64,000 nt of DNA from Streptomyces sp. Tue6028 (GTDB taxonomy: Bacteria; Actinomycetota; Actinomycetes; Streptomycetales; Streptomycetaceae): positions 192,057 through 256,056 of the forward strand of contig NZ_MLCE01000032.1 of the NCBI RefSeq assembly GCF_002300165.1. Direction: 5' to 3'. Both the position numbers and the translations under genes were made by a program. Below the pieces are notes generated by a model. It saw nothing but the letters and a program-made list of their open reading frames with translations. It did no database searches and was not told the DNA's origin. Below are positions 34,273 to 42,122 of the stretch, piece by piece. The stretch's first letter is position 1. Each line of letters starts with the position of its first letter.

Positions 34273-35094
34273 TCAGACCTCCTTGCGGCAGAGAATTTCT
34301 CCGTGCAGGACCGAGAACCAGCCGTCCTCCTGGCGCCCCCACTCCCGCCAGGCGTCCGCCACCGCCCGCAGCTGTTCCGCCGTCGCGTGACCGGCCTGTG
34401 TGGCCCGCTCCGCGTACGCCGAGGCCACCGTGCGGTCGGCCCACAGCCCGCTCCACCACGACCGCTCGTCCTCGGTGGCGAAGGTCCAGGTGCTCGACGA
34501 GGCCGAGACGTCCCGGATGCCGGCGGCCAGTGCCCACGACTTGAGACGGCGTCCGGCGTCCGGCTCACCCCCGTTGGCGCGGGCGACCCGCAGGTACAGG
34601 TCCAGCCAGTCGTCCATGCCCTGCGACAGCGGGTACCAGGTCATGGCCGAGTAGTCCGAGTCGCGGACCGCGATGAAGCCGCCCGGCTTGGTGACCCGGT
34701 ACATCTCGCGCAGCGCCTGGACCGGATCGCCGACGTGCTGCAGTACCTGGTGGGCGTGGACCACGCAGAACGTGTCGTCCGGGTACTTCAGCGCGTGCAC
34801 GTCCGCGACGGCGAACTCGACGTTGTCCAGGCCGCGTTCGTCGGCCAGGTCGCGGGCCTGGTCCAGGATGCCCGGCGCGTGGTCCACGCCGGTGACGTGT
34901 CCGTCGGGGACGTGTGCGGCCAGGTCGGCGGTGATGGTGCCGGGACCGCAGCCGATGTCCAGGATCTTCATGTGGGGCTTCAGCGAACCGAGCAGGTAGG
35001 CCGCCGAGTTGGCGGCGGTGCGCCAGGTGTGCGAGCGCAGCACCGACTCGTGGTGGCCGTGCGTGTAGACGGCGGTCTCCTGCGACTTCGACAT
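34273..35094 (-). CDS. SAM-dependent methyltransferase (UbiE/COQ5-like)
   Basis: A 273-residue methyltransferase. AdoMet motifs are ILDIGCGPGTITADLAAH (motif I), HVTGVDHAPGILDQAR (strand 2 acid), VEFAVADVHALKYPDDTFCVVHAHQVLQHVGDPV (motifs II-III) and EMYRVTKPGGFIAVRDSD. It resembles the UbiE/methyltransferase-11 group acting on small molecules. ATG 35094 has an AAGGGGAAC ribosome site. The small hydrophobic gene follows in the same orientation. Downstream substrate is unknown. Confidence 0.88.
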   Translation of the reverse strand: MSKSQETAVYTHGHHESVLRSHTWRTAANSAAYLLGSLKPHMKILDIGCGPGTITADLAAHVPDGHVTGVDHAPGILDQARDLADERGLDNVEFAVADVHALKYPDDTFCVVHAHQVLQHVGDPVQALREMYRVTKPGGFIAVRDSDYSAMTWYPLSQGMDDWLDLYLRVARANGGEPDAGRRLKSWALAAGIRDVSASSSTWTFATEDERSWWSGLWADRTVASAYAERATQAGHATAEQLRAVADAWREWGRQEDGWFSVLHGEILCRKEV

Positions 35095-35222
35095 GACCGT
35101 TCCCCTTCGCGTCGTACGGGACCTCGCGGGGCCGCGTGCGCACCCCGCGAGGCGATGGCATCACCGTACGCGCTCATGTCGGATGATGAGACCGACATCT
35201 TGCTATGTGGACGATCTCGTCT

Positions 35223-36746
35223 TCACGCGGTGGAGCCGGTTTCCTGGCCGTCGAAGGGGAGCGGGCAGTAGACGGTCAGCGCCTCGGGCGTCTTCCGCAA
35301 GGTCACCGGGCCGTCCACCTCGGTGACTTCGCCGTCGTGGGCGAGGAGCGTGCCGGGGGCGATGCCGTCGATGCGCAGGTTCCGCACCCGGACGGCGGCG
35401 TGCGCGGGGGAGCGGGTCAGCGGTCCCGCGAAGGCCGCGGCGAGCAGACGTATCGCCGGGTGGCGTCCGCCGTGCACGACCCGCACGTCCAGCTTTCCGT
35501 CCGCCAGGTCGAAGCGCCGGGCCGGCGCGAGGCCCATCCGGTGATACGTGCCGTTGCCCGCGAACAGCAGCCACAACGGGTGCTTGCGGCCGCCGAGTTC
35601 GGCGTGCAGCGGGTGGCGGTCCGCGCGCAGGACGCGCACCGCGCCGAGCAGTCCGGCGGGCCAGCCGCCGATCCGCGGCGACCAGCGCTCACGCTCCCGC
35701 ACCAGCTCCGGGTAGACGCCCAGGCTGAACGTGTTGAGGAAGATGCCCCCCTTGCGGCCCGCCGAGAAGCGGCCCACGTCCACCCGCACCGCCTCGCCCC
35801 GCTGGAGGGCACGGCTCAGATCGCGCTCGCCCTCCACACCGAGGTCGAGCGCGAAGTGGTTGAGGGTGCCGCCCGGCAGGACGGCGAGCGGCAGGCCGTG
35901 GCGCAGCGCGACCTCCGCCGCGGCGTTCACGGTGCCGTCACCGCCGCACACGCCGAGCACCCGGGCGCGCGCCGCCGCCTTCTCCAGTTCGGCCCCGACG
36001 TCGGCCGGTTCGCACTCGACGACCTCCGCCCTCGGCAGCACGTCGGCCAGGGCCCGGACCCGTTCCGGCGTGCCCGCACCCGTGTTCGCCACCATGACCA
36101 GACCCTCGCCCTCGGGCAGCGCAGGCGCGCCCACGCGGGGCCGCCCGGCCGGGCGGCCCAGGTCACGGGTCGGGACGAGGGCCCGTACGGCGTACGCGGC
36201 GCCCACGCCCAGGGCCGCGCCCGCCAGGACGTCGCTCGGGAAGTGGACGCCCGTGTAGACACGGGACAGCGCGACGGCCGTGGCCAGCGGAGCCACGGCC
36301 GCGCCCCACCCCCGGGACTCCAGGGCGACGCCCGTCGCGAAGGCCGCGGCCGAGGCCGCGTGCCCCGACGGGAACGACGTGGTGATCGGCTGGCGCTTCA
36401 GCTGCCGCACCAGCGGGACGGGGTCCAGGGCGGGACGGGAGCGGCGTACCGACCGCTTCCCGATCGTGTTGATGGCCGCGGAGGCGAGGGTGAGCGAGGC
36501 CAGGCCCCGGACGGCGGCCCGGCGCGCCCTCGGGGTGCGGCTCGCGGCGATCGCCGCGGCCGTGGCGAACCACAGCACGCCGTGGTTCGCACTGCGGCTC
36601 AGACGGGGCAGCACGCGGTCGCCGCCCGGCCAGTGGCGCGCCGCGACCGCTTCGAAGAGGCCGGAGTCCGTGGAGAGCAGGCGGTCCCGCAGGACGTGGC
36701 GGCCCGGGGGGCGGAGCGTGAGGTCGACGTCTGGGGTCAGGGTCAT
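35223..36746 (-). CDS. bifunctional PAP2 phosphatase / diacylglycerol-kinase-like protein
   Basis: A 507-residue fusion. Residues about 1-195 are a PAP2-type phosphatase with membrane helices and the phosphate-site motifs KRSVRRSRP (KX6RP type), SFPSGHAASAAAF and SRVYTGVHFPSDVLAGA. Residues about 205-507 form a DAGK/YegS-type catalytic domain with VVANTGAGTPERVRAL, GVCGGDGTVNAAAEVALRHGLPLAVLPGGTLNHF and the C-terminal beta-sandwich. It would act on membrane lipid phosphates and diacylglycerol-type lipids. ATG 36746 has CGGAG 5 nt upstream; an ATG 12 nt upstream is possible. It is divergent from the ABC-F gene. Confidence 0.9.
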   Translation of the reverse strand: MTLTPDVDLTLRPPGRHVLRDRLLSTDSGLFEAVAARHWPGGDRVLPRLSRSANHGVLWFATAAAIAASRTPRARRAAVRGLASLTLASAAINTIGKRSVRRSRPALDPVPLVRQLKRQPITTSFPSGHAASAAAFATGVALESRGWGAAVAPLATAVALSRVYTGVHFPSDVLAGAALGVGAAYAVRALVPTRDLGRPAGRPRVGAPALPEGEGLVMVANTGAGTPERVRALADVLPRAEVVECEPADVGAELEKAAARARVLGVCGGDGTVNAAAEVALRHGLPLAVLPGGTLNHFALDLGVEGERDLSRALQRGEAVRVDVGRFSAGRKGGIFLNTFSLGVYPELVRERERWSPRIGGWPAGLLGAVRVLRADRHPLHAELGGRKHPLWLLFAGNGTYHRMGLAPARRFDLADGKLDVRVVHGGRHPAIRLLAAAFAGPLTRSPAHAAVRVRNLRIDGIAPGTLLAHDGEVTEVDGPVTLRKTPEALTVYCPLPFDGQETGSTA

Positions 36747-36790
36747 GGCACTCCGCATACCCCGGACCGGAGATTTCTCGCCCCCGGCCT

Positions 36791-36940
36791 CCCGCGACGT
36801 CCTCCGGCGCCCTCGGGCGCCCAGCGCCCAACCCCGGCCGTCCGTGACGTCTTCCGTCGCCCTCGGGCGCCCAGCGCCCGCCCCCGGCCGTCCGTGACGT
36901 CTTCCGGCGCCCTCGGGCGCCCAGCGCCCCACCCCCGGCT
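36791..36940. repeat. 50-bp tandem repeat, three copies
   Basis: CCTCGGGCGCCCAGCGCC recurs at 36811, 36861 and 36911, exactly 50 bp apart, inside units that begin with GTGACGTC-like sequence. It is followed by degenerate GACGTCC-rich sequence to about 37020 and a small duplication of TCCCGCGATGTCCGGCGTCGCGC around 37028-37072. Together these fill the 374-bp divergent gap between the PAP2-DAGK and ABC-F genes; no gene is supported there. Confidence 0.85.
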
Positions 36941-37120
36941 CCCGTGACGTCCTCGGACACTGCGCGCGCCCGGGCCTCCCGCGACGTCCTCCGACGTCCC
37001 CGGACACCCCGCGGCGCCCCGACCTCACGCGATGTCCGGCGTCGCGCCTCCCGCGATGTCCGGCGTCGCGCCGAATACACGTTTGCCCCGCGGCGCCGGG
37101 TCCACCGAGAATGCCTCCTC

Positions 37121-38740
37121 ATGGGACACCTCGAAGCCGCGCACCTTGAGTACTACCTGCCCGACGGGAGGGCGCTGCTCGGCGATGTGTCGTTCCGGGT
37201 GGGAGAAGGGGCCGTCGTCGCCCTGGTCGGGCCCAACGGGGCCGGCAAGACGACCCTGCTGCGGCTGATCTCGGGAGAGCTCAAACCGCACGGGGGGACC
37301 GTCACCGTGGGGGGCGGGCTGGGCGTCATGCGCCAGTTCGTCGGCTCCGTGCGGGACGAGACGACCGTACGGGACCTGCTGGTGTCGGTGGCCCCGCCAC
37401 GGATCCGCGAGGCGGCCGGGGCCGTCGACGCCGCCGAGCACGCGATCATGACCGTCGACGACGAGGCCGCCCAGCTCCGCTACGCGCAGGCGCTCGCCGA
37501 CTGGGCCGAGGTGCGCGGATACGAGTCGGAGACCCTCTGGGACATGTGCACCACGGCGGCGCTCGGCGTGCCGTACGAGAAGGCGCAGTGGCGTCTGGTG
37601 CGGACCCTGTCCGGCGGTGAGCAGAAGCGCCTGGTGCTGGAGGCCCTGCTGCGCGGCACCGACGAGGTGCTCCTGCTCGACGAGCCGGACAACTACCTCG
37701 ACGTCCCCGGCAAGCGCTGGCTGGAGGAACGCCTCAAGGAGACCCGCAAGACCGTCCTTTTCGTGTCGCACGACCGGGAACTGCTGGCCCGCGCGGCCGA
37801 GAAGATCGTGAGCGTCGAGCCCAGCCCCACGGGAGCCGACGCCTGGGTGCACGGCGGCGGCTTCGAGACGTACCACGACGCCCGCCGGGAGCGGTTCGCG
37901 CGCTTCGAGGAGCTGCGCCGCCGCTGGGACGAGAAGCACGCCCAGCTCAAGAAACTCGTACTGAACCTGCGTCAGGCCGCGTCCATCAGCCATGAGCTGG
38001 CGTCCCGCTACCAGGCCGCGCAGACCCGGCTGCGGAAGTTCGAGGAGGCCGGACCGCCTCCGGAGCCGCCGCGCGAACAGGACATCCGGATGCGGCTGCA
38101 CGGCGGACGCACCGGCGTGCGGGCCGTCACCTGCAAGGGCCTGGAGCTCACCGGACTCATGCACCCCTTCGACCTGGAGGTCTTCTACGGCGAACGGGTG
38201 GCCGTCCTCGGCTCGAACGGCTCCGGCAAGTCGCACTTCCTGCGTCTGCTCGCCGGCGACACCGTCGCCCACACCGGCGAGTGGAAGCTCGGCGCCCGCG
38301 TGGTGCCCGGTCACTTCGCGCAGACGCACGCCCACCCGGAGCTGGAGGGCCGCACCCTGCTCGACACCCTGTGGACCGAGCACTCCCAGGACCGCGGCGC
38401 CGCGATGTCCCGGCTGCGCCGCTACGAGCTGACCGCGCAGGCCGAGCAGCGCTTCGACAGACTCTCCGGCGGCCAGCAGGCCCGCTTCCAGATCCTGCTC
38501 CTGGAACTGGAGGGTTCCACCGCCCTGCTGCTCGACGAGCCGACCGACAACCTCGACCTGGAGTCCGCGGAAGCCCTCCAGGAAGGGCTGGAGGCGTACG
38601 AGGGCACGGTCCTCGCGGTCACCCACGACCGTTGGTTCTCCCGCTCCTTCGACCGCTATCTGGTCTTCGGGTCCGACGGGCGGGTGCGGGAGACGCAGGA
38701 GCCGGTGTGGGACGAGCGCCGCGTGGAGCGTGCCAGGTGA
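37121..38740 (+). CDS. ABC-F subfamily ATPase
   Basis: A 539-residue soluble protein with two fused ABC ATPase domains and no membrane segments. Domain 1: Walker A GPNGAGKTT, signature LSGGEQKR, Walker B VLLLDEPDNYLD. Domain 2: Walker A GSNGSGKSH, signature LSGGQQARF, Walker B ALLLDEPTDNLD. The interdomain linker (RWDEKHAQLKKLVLNLRQAASISHELASRYQAAQTRL) is the alpha-helical hallmark of ABC-F ribosome-associated factors. Such proteins rescue or protect ribosomes, some giving antibiotic resistance. ATG 37121 has no clear ribosome site. Confidence 0.92.
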   Translation: MGHLEAAHLEYYLPDGRALLGDVSFRVGEGAVVALVGPNGAGKTTLLRLISGELKPHGGTVTVGGGLGVMRQFVGSVRDETTVRDLLVSVAPPRIREAAGAVDAAEHAIMTVDDEAAQLRYAQALADWAEVRGYESETLWDMCTTAALGVPYEKAQWRLVRTLSGGEQKRLVLEALLRGTDEVLLLDEPDNYLDVPGKRWLEERLKETRKTVLFVSHDRELLARAAEKIVSVEPSPTGADAWVHGGGFETYHDARRERFARFEELRRRWDEKHAQLKKLVLNLRQAASISHELASRYQAAQTRLRKFEEAGPPPEPPREQDIRMRLHGGRTGVRAVTCKGLELTGLMHPFDLEVFYGERVAVLGSNGSGKSHFLRLLAGDTVAHTGEWKLGARVVPGHFAQTHAHPELEGRTLLDTLWTEHSQDRGAAMSRLRRYELTAQAEQRFDRLSGGQQARFQILLLELEGSTALLLDEPTDNLDLESAEALQEGLEAYEGTVLAVTHDRWFSRSFDRYLVFGSDGRVRETQEPVWDERRVERAR

Positions 38741-38769
38741 GCCGCTGATCCAGGGCCGTGCGGGGCCCG

Positions 38770-38790
38770 GCCCGGGCCTTTCGCCCGGGC
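38770..38790 (+). terminator. hairpin after the ABC-F gene
   Basis: GCCCGGGC arms at 38770-38777 and 38783-38790 with a CTTTC loop, about 30 bp after the ABC-F stop. The rest of the 227-bp gap to the next gene has nothing definite. Confidence 0.5.
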
Positions 38791-38967
38791 TCGTCCCGGC
38801 CTCCGGCGCGCCGCTCCTTCGGCGCACACGGAGGCCGAGGGCCGCGGATCTTCGTAAGGTGGAGGGAGGAAGGCGAGCTCCATGGCCCCTCCCGGATGCC
38901 GCTCGGACCATGCTCGCCGGGCCGGTACCCGGACCGCACCGTAGGACACGACGAGCGGGGTACCACC

Positions 38968-39201
38968 ATGACCGGAGTCGACCCGGGCCGTCTGGACGAC
39001 CAGCAGCTGATGAAAGAGCTGGAGACGATCCACCGCACGCGCCATGACACGCTCCTGCACGGCTCGAACGACGCCCTGCGCGTCCACAACGAACGCATGG
39101 CGCAGCTGGAGGGCGAGTACCTGCGCCGCCATCCGCGCCGCCGGGTCGTCGCGGGCCGCACACGCGACGGCGCCCGCGAGCGGACGCCCGGAGGGGCCTG
39201 A
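38968..39201 (+). CDS. small DUF6158-type protein
   Basis: A 77-residue hydrophilic, helix-predicting protein: GRLDDQQLMKELETIHRTRHDTLLHGSNDALRVHNERMAQLEGEYLRRHP, then a basic tail. I recognise the pattern as a small actinobacterial family of unknown function; a protein-binding or stress role is only a guess. ATG 38968 has GCGGGG upstream, and its stop is 5 nt before the next gene, so the two are likely co-transcribed. Confidence 0.65.
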   Translation: MTGVDPGRLDDQQLMKELETIHRTRHDTLLHGSNDALRVHNERMAQLEGEYLRRHPRRRVVAGRTRDGARERTPGGA

Positions 39202-39206
39202 GCCGT

Positions 39207-39824
39207 ATGACTCCCACGACGGAACACAGGACCGGACCGCTCGCCGCCCCGGGCCCGGACCCCCTGCTGACACGGCACACGCAGGCCCTGGACCTGTTCG
39301 GCGACCGGGTCCGCCAGGTCCGCGCGGACCAGTGGGAGGCGGGCACGCCGTGCACGGAGTGGACGGTGCGGGACCTGGTCAACCATCTCGTCTCCGAGCA
39401 GCTGTGGGTGCCCGCGCTGGTGCGGTACGGCGCCACCGTGGAGGCGATCGGCGACACCTTCGACGGCGACATGCTCGGTTCCGACCCCGCGGCGTCCTGG
39501 GAGACGGCGGCCCACGCCGCCCGTGAGGCGTTCGGCGCGCCGCGCGCCCTCGACCGCACGGTCCACCTCTCGTACGGCGACACCGGCGCCGACGCCTACT
39601 GCGCGCAGATGACCGCCGACCTCGTCGTGCACGCCTGGGACCTGTCCCGCGCGATCGGCGCGGACGAGCAGCTCCCCGCCGACCTCGTCGCCCTCACGAT
39701 GCGCGAAGTGGCCCCGTACGTCGCCCGGTTGGCGGAGAGCGGACTGTTCGCCGAGCCGGTGCAGCCGCCGCCCGGCGCGGACCAACAGACGAAGCTGCTG
39801 TGCCTGCTGGGGCGCCGGCCCTGA
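39207..39824 (+). CDS. TIGR03086-family metal-binding protein (mycothiol-linked maleylpyruvate isomerase/DinB fold)
   Basis: A 205-residue DinB-like four-helix protein. The metal-site segment CTEWTVRDLVNHLVSEQLW matches CxEWxVRDLxxHL of the TIGR03086 family, and a later His in DLVVHAWDLSRAIG supplies a further ligand. The fold is that of mycothiol-dependent enzymes, but the substrate is unknown. The ATG follows GGAGGGG; the gene is 5 nt after the previous stop. Confidence 0.85.
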   Translation: MTPTTEHRTGPLAAPGPDPLLTRHTQALDLFGDRVRQVRADQWEAGTPCTEWTVRDLVNHLVSEQLWVPALVRYGATVEAIGDTFDGDMLGSDPAASWETAAHAAREAFGAPRALDRTVHLSYGDTGADAYCAQMTADLVVHAWDLSRAIGADEQLPADLVALTMREVAPYVARLAESGLFAEPVQPPPGADQQTKLLCLLGRRP

Positions 39825-39915
39825 GCCTCCCGAACGTCCCCTGCCCCGGCGTCACGCCCACGGGCACGGACCGGCCCGGGGGCGTCCTTCGTGGCCCGGA
39901 CGTCCTGGTCGAGTC

Positions 39916-40083
39916 CTAGGGGGGTTTCGTTTGGATCGGCCCGGGTCCGCGTCGCCCGGCACGGCACCTCGCCGCGTTGTCGGACCACCCGAGTACGCCC
40001 AGTACGCGGTGATCCTCCGCCTCGCGATGCACCGCACCGGACGCCGCGGACTGATCCGACCCGATCCGAACGAAACCCCCTAG
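39916..40083. mobile_element. short inverted-repeat element (MITE-like or decayed IS end pair) with CTAG flanks at the end of the CBS gene
   Basis: Between CTAG (39916-39919) and CTAG (40080-40083) lies a 160-bp element whose ends are inverted repeats: GGGGGTTTCGTTTGGATCGG on the left and the complement of CCGATCCGAACGAAACCCC on the right, differing by one substitution and one G. Flanking both CTAG copies is the 15-bp direct repeat GACGTCCTGGTCGAG (39899-39913 and 40083-40097). The interior has no transposase. The right CTAG supplies the TAG stop of the CBS-protein gene. CTAG is a plausible target duplication for an IS5-like element. Confidence 0.6.
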
Positions 40084-40460
40084 ACGTCCTGGTCGAGCGC
40101 CGCGGCGAGGTCGCCGAGGGCGACCATGCCCACCGGGCGTCCGTCCTCGACCACCGGTAGCCGCCGCACCTCGTGGTCGCGCATCAGCGTCACCGCGGTC
40201 ACCAGGGCGTCGTCCGGACCGACCACCACCGGATGCGGTGTGCAGACGGCCCGCGCGCTCACCGTGAGCGGATCGGCGCCGTCGGCCACGGCGCGCAGGG
40301 TGATGTCGCGGTCGGTGAGGATCCCGACGAGTTCGTGATCGGCCACCAGGACGTCACCGACGTCCTGGGCGCGCATCAGCTGGGCCGCCTCCACCAGTGA
40401 GGCGTCCGGGCGGACCGCGACGACGCCCGGCGTCATGACGTCCCTGACGAAAACTGCCAT
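40080..40460 (-). CDS. CBS-domain-pair protein
   Basis: A 126-residue Bateman-module protein: two CBS domains (MTPGVVAVRPDASLVEAAQLM and TPHPVVVGPDDALVTAVTLMRDHEVRRLPVVED) that bind adenine nucleotides and act as energy or redox sensors. Small stand-alone CBS proteins of this size are stress-regulated in actinomycetes. ATG 40460 has an AGGAAGG ribosome site. A SigB-like promoter lies about 70 bp upstream. The TAG stop is part of the CTAG that flanks the inverted-repeat element, so the C-terminal coding end coincides with an insertion site. Confidence 0.88.
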   Translation of the reverse strand: MAVFVRDVMTPGVVAVRPDASLVEAAQLMRAQDVGDVLVADHELVGILTDRDITLRAVADGADPLTVSARAVCTPHPVVVGPDDALVTAVTLMRDHEVRRLPVVEDGRPVGMVALGDLAAALDQDV

Positions 40461-40523
40461 GTCTGCCGGCCTTCCTGCCGTCCCGGACCGGGGGTGTCCG
40501 GGTGATGGACGATGCCACCCGCA

Positions 40524-40549
40524 GTACCCCCGGTCCCGGCGGCCATGCC
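40524..40549 (-). promoter_or_regulatory. SigB/SigF-like promoter of the CBS gene
   Basis: On the minus strand GGCATG (40544-40549) and the -10 GGGTAC (40524-40529) are 14 nt apart, matching the SigB-type pattern GNNT-N14-16-GGGTAC of Streptomyces stress genes. Confidence 0.45.
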
Positions 40550-40553
40550 CTCG

Positions 40554-40940
40554 CTAACGCGTCCTGACGGCTCCCACGACCGATTCGGCCAGTTCGTGGA
40601 CGGTGCCGTAGCGCTCCTCGGGCGGCAGCAGTTCCAGCGCCTCGACGAGGCTGTCGGGTGCGTGCTTGCCGCGCAGTATGCCGATCAGCTCGCGGGGTCC
40701 GGCCGGGAACGACGTCCGGCCCAGGAACCGCGCGAGCTCCAGCCGGAGCGTCTCCAGGGAGCCGGGTGACCGGTTCGGCACGACGGGGCCGACCGTGATC
40801 GGCGGGTCGTCGTCGGCGACGGGCTCGGGATCGTGCCACTCGTCGGTCCGGGTCGGGTGTCCGGACCTGAGCACGTCCCGCAGTTCGTGCTTCATCTCCT
40901 CGTCCCGGTGGACGCTCAAGCGGTCACTGCCTCGCTGCAT
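40554..40940 (-). CDS. DUF2795-type small protein
   Basis: A 128-residue hydrophilic protein. The C-terminal part SLETLRLELARFLGRTSFPAGPRELIGILRGKHAPDSLVEALELLPPEERYGTVHELAESVVGAV is a DUF2795 module, helical and common in actinobacterial stress genes; the N-terminal half is acidic and Pro-rich (disordered). Function unknown. ATG 40940 has GGAGGG 6 nt upstream; longer starts run into non-coding sequence. A SigB-like promoter precedes it. Confidence 0.75.
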   Translation of the reverse strand: MQRGSDRLSVHRDEEMKHELRDVLRSGHPTRTDEWHDPEPVADDDPPITVGPVVPNRSPGSLETLRLELARFLGRTSFPAGPRELIGILRGKHAPDSLVEALELLPPEERYGTVHELAESVVGAVRTR

Positions 40941-40973
40941 CTGTCCCTCCAGAGGTTCGGGGGTGGTGAGCGC

Positions 40974-40998
40974 GTACCCGTCGGCCCGCGCTCGACAC
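40974..40998 (-). promoter_or_regulatory. SigB/SigF-like promoter of the DUF2795 gene
   Basis: On the minus strand GTGT (about 40995-40998) is followed by 15 nt and the -10 GGGTAC (40974-40979), the SigB-type pattern. The predicted start is about 28 nt upstream of the ATG. Confidence 0.42.
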
Positions 40999-41312
40999 GT
41001 GCGTACGCACGCCCGTTCACGCGCGCGTACATCGGCCTGGTCAGCGGCCTGTTCGGCCGCGCTCGCGGCAGACGGGGGAGGCCGCTCCCTGTGCGGCGGG
41101 ACCTTCAACCCCCGTGCGGCCGCGAGTGGTCCCCGGCGGGACCGGGCGTTTGTCCCGCATGCGGCGGGGCAGACGCAGCCCCAGTGCTTCGGACAGGAGG
41201 CACGTCCGTGGGAGCGGCGAACCGCGCCACGGGTGTACCCGTCCGGCGCACGGGCGCGCTCCCACGGTGACTGTCCAACTCAAGGCACCCCCCGAGGGAG
41301 TTGCGACGCATC
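40999..41312. other. intergenic region before the sigma-factor gene
   Basis: This divergent gap contains a perfect palindrome ACGGGT-GT-ACCCGT (41229-41242) about 70 bp before the sigma ATG, a possible regulator site, and GC-rich sequence with no gene. Confidence 0.35.
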
Positions 41313-42107
41313 ATGCGAACCAAAGCGAGCGCGACGCACCATCCGCACGACGACGCCCCCGATACCGTCGGGGCCTTCCGCGAACTCGCCGGGCTCTCCC
41401 CGGGCCCGGAGCACGACCTGCTCCGCGAGAGGATCGTCGAGGCCTGGCTGCCCATGGCCGAACGGCTCGCGGGCCGTTTCCGCAGCCGGGGCGAGAGCTA
41501 CGAGGACCTGCGTCAGGTCGCCGCTCTCGGCCTGGTCAAGGCCGTCGACCGCTACGACCCAGAACTGGGCAACGCCTTCGAGAGCTACGCCGTGCCGACC
41601 ATCACCGGCGAGATCAAGCGCCACTTCCGGGACCACATGTGGACCCTGCACGTGCCGCGCCGGGTCCAGGACCTGCGCAACCGTGTGCGCTTCGCCTGCC
41701 AGGACCTCGCGCAGACCGTGCCGGGGCGCAGGCCCACCACCGCCGAGATCGCCGAGCACGCCAGGATGAGCGAGGACGACGTCCGGACCGGCCTGGAGGC
41801 CCTGGAGAGCTTCACCGCGCTCTCCCTGGACGCCGAACTGCCCGGCAGCGACGACGGCTACTCGCTCAGCGACACGCTCGGCTCGGCCGACCCGGCGCTC
41901 GACACCGTCGTCGACCGCGAGGCCGTCAAGCCCCGTATCCAGGCCCTGCCCGAACGTGAACGCGCCATCCTCTACATGCGGTTCTTCGGCGACATGACCC
42001 AGAGCCGCATCGCCGACGAACTCGGCATCTCCCAGATGCACGTCTCCCGGCTGATCAGCCGCTGCTGCGACCGGCTGCGCGACCAGGTCATGCGCGACGC
42101 GGCGTAG
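41313..42107 (+). CDS. SigB/SigF/SigG-subfamily RNA polymerase sigma factor
   Basis: A 264-residue group-3 sigma factor. Region 2 contains the RNA-polymerase- and -10-binding helix EDLRQVAALGLVKAVDRYDPELGNAFESYAVPTITGEIKRHFRD, region 3 is TTAEIAEHARMSEDDV, and region 4 carries the helix-turn-helix ERERAILYMRFFGDMTQSRIADELGISQMHVSRLISRCCDRL. The group responds to general stress through partner switching; by synteny, from memory, it may correspond to S. coelicolor SigK. The two SigB-like promoters next door suggest it could read them. ATG 41313 is used; an in-frame TTG just after the GGGAG site would be too close to it. Confidence 0.93.
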   Translation: MRTKASATHHPHDDAPDTVGAFRELAGLSPGPEHDLLRERIVEAWLPMAERLAGRFRSRGESYEDLRQVAALGLVKAVDRYDPELGNAFESYAVPTITGEIKRHFRDHMWTLHVPRRVQDLRNRVRFACQDLAQTVPGRRPTTAEIAEHARMSEDDVRTGLEALESFTALSLDAELPGSDDGYSLSDTLGSADPALDTVVDREAVKPRIQALPERERAILYMRFFGDMTQSRIADELGISQMHVSRLISRCCDRLRDQVMRDAA

Positions 42108-42122
42108 CCCGCGGGCCGCCGG

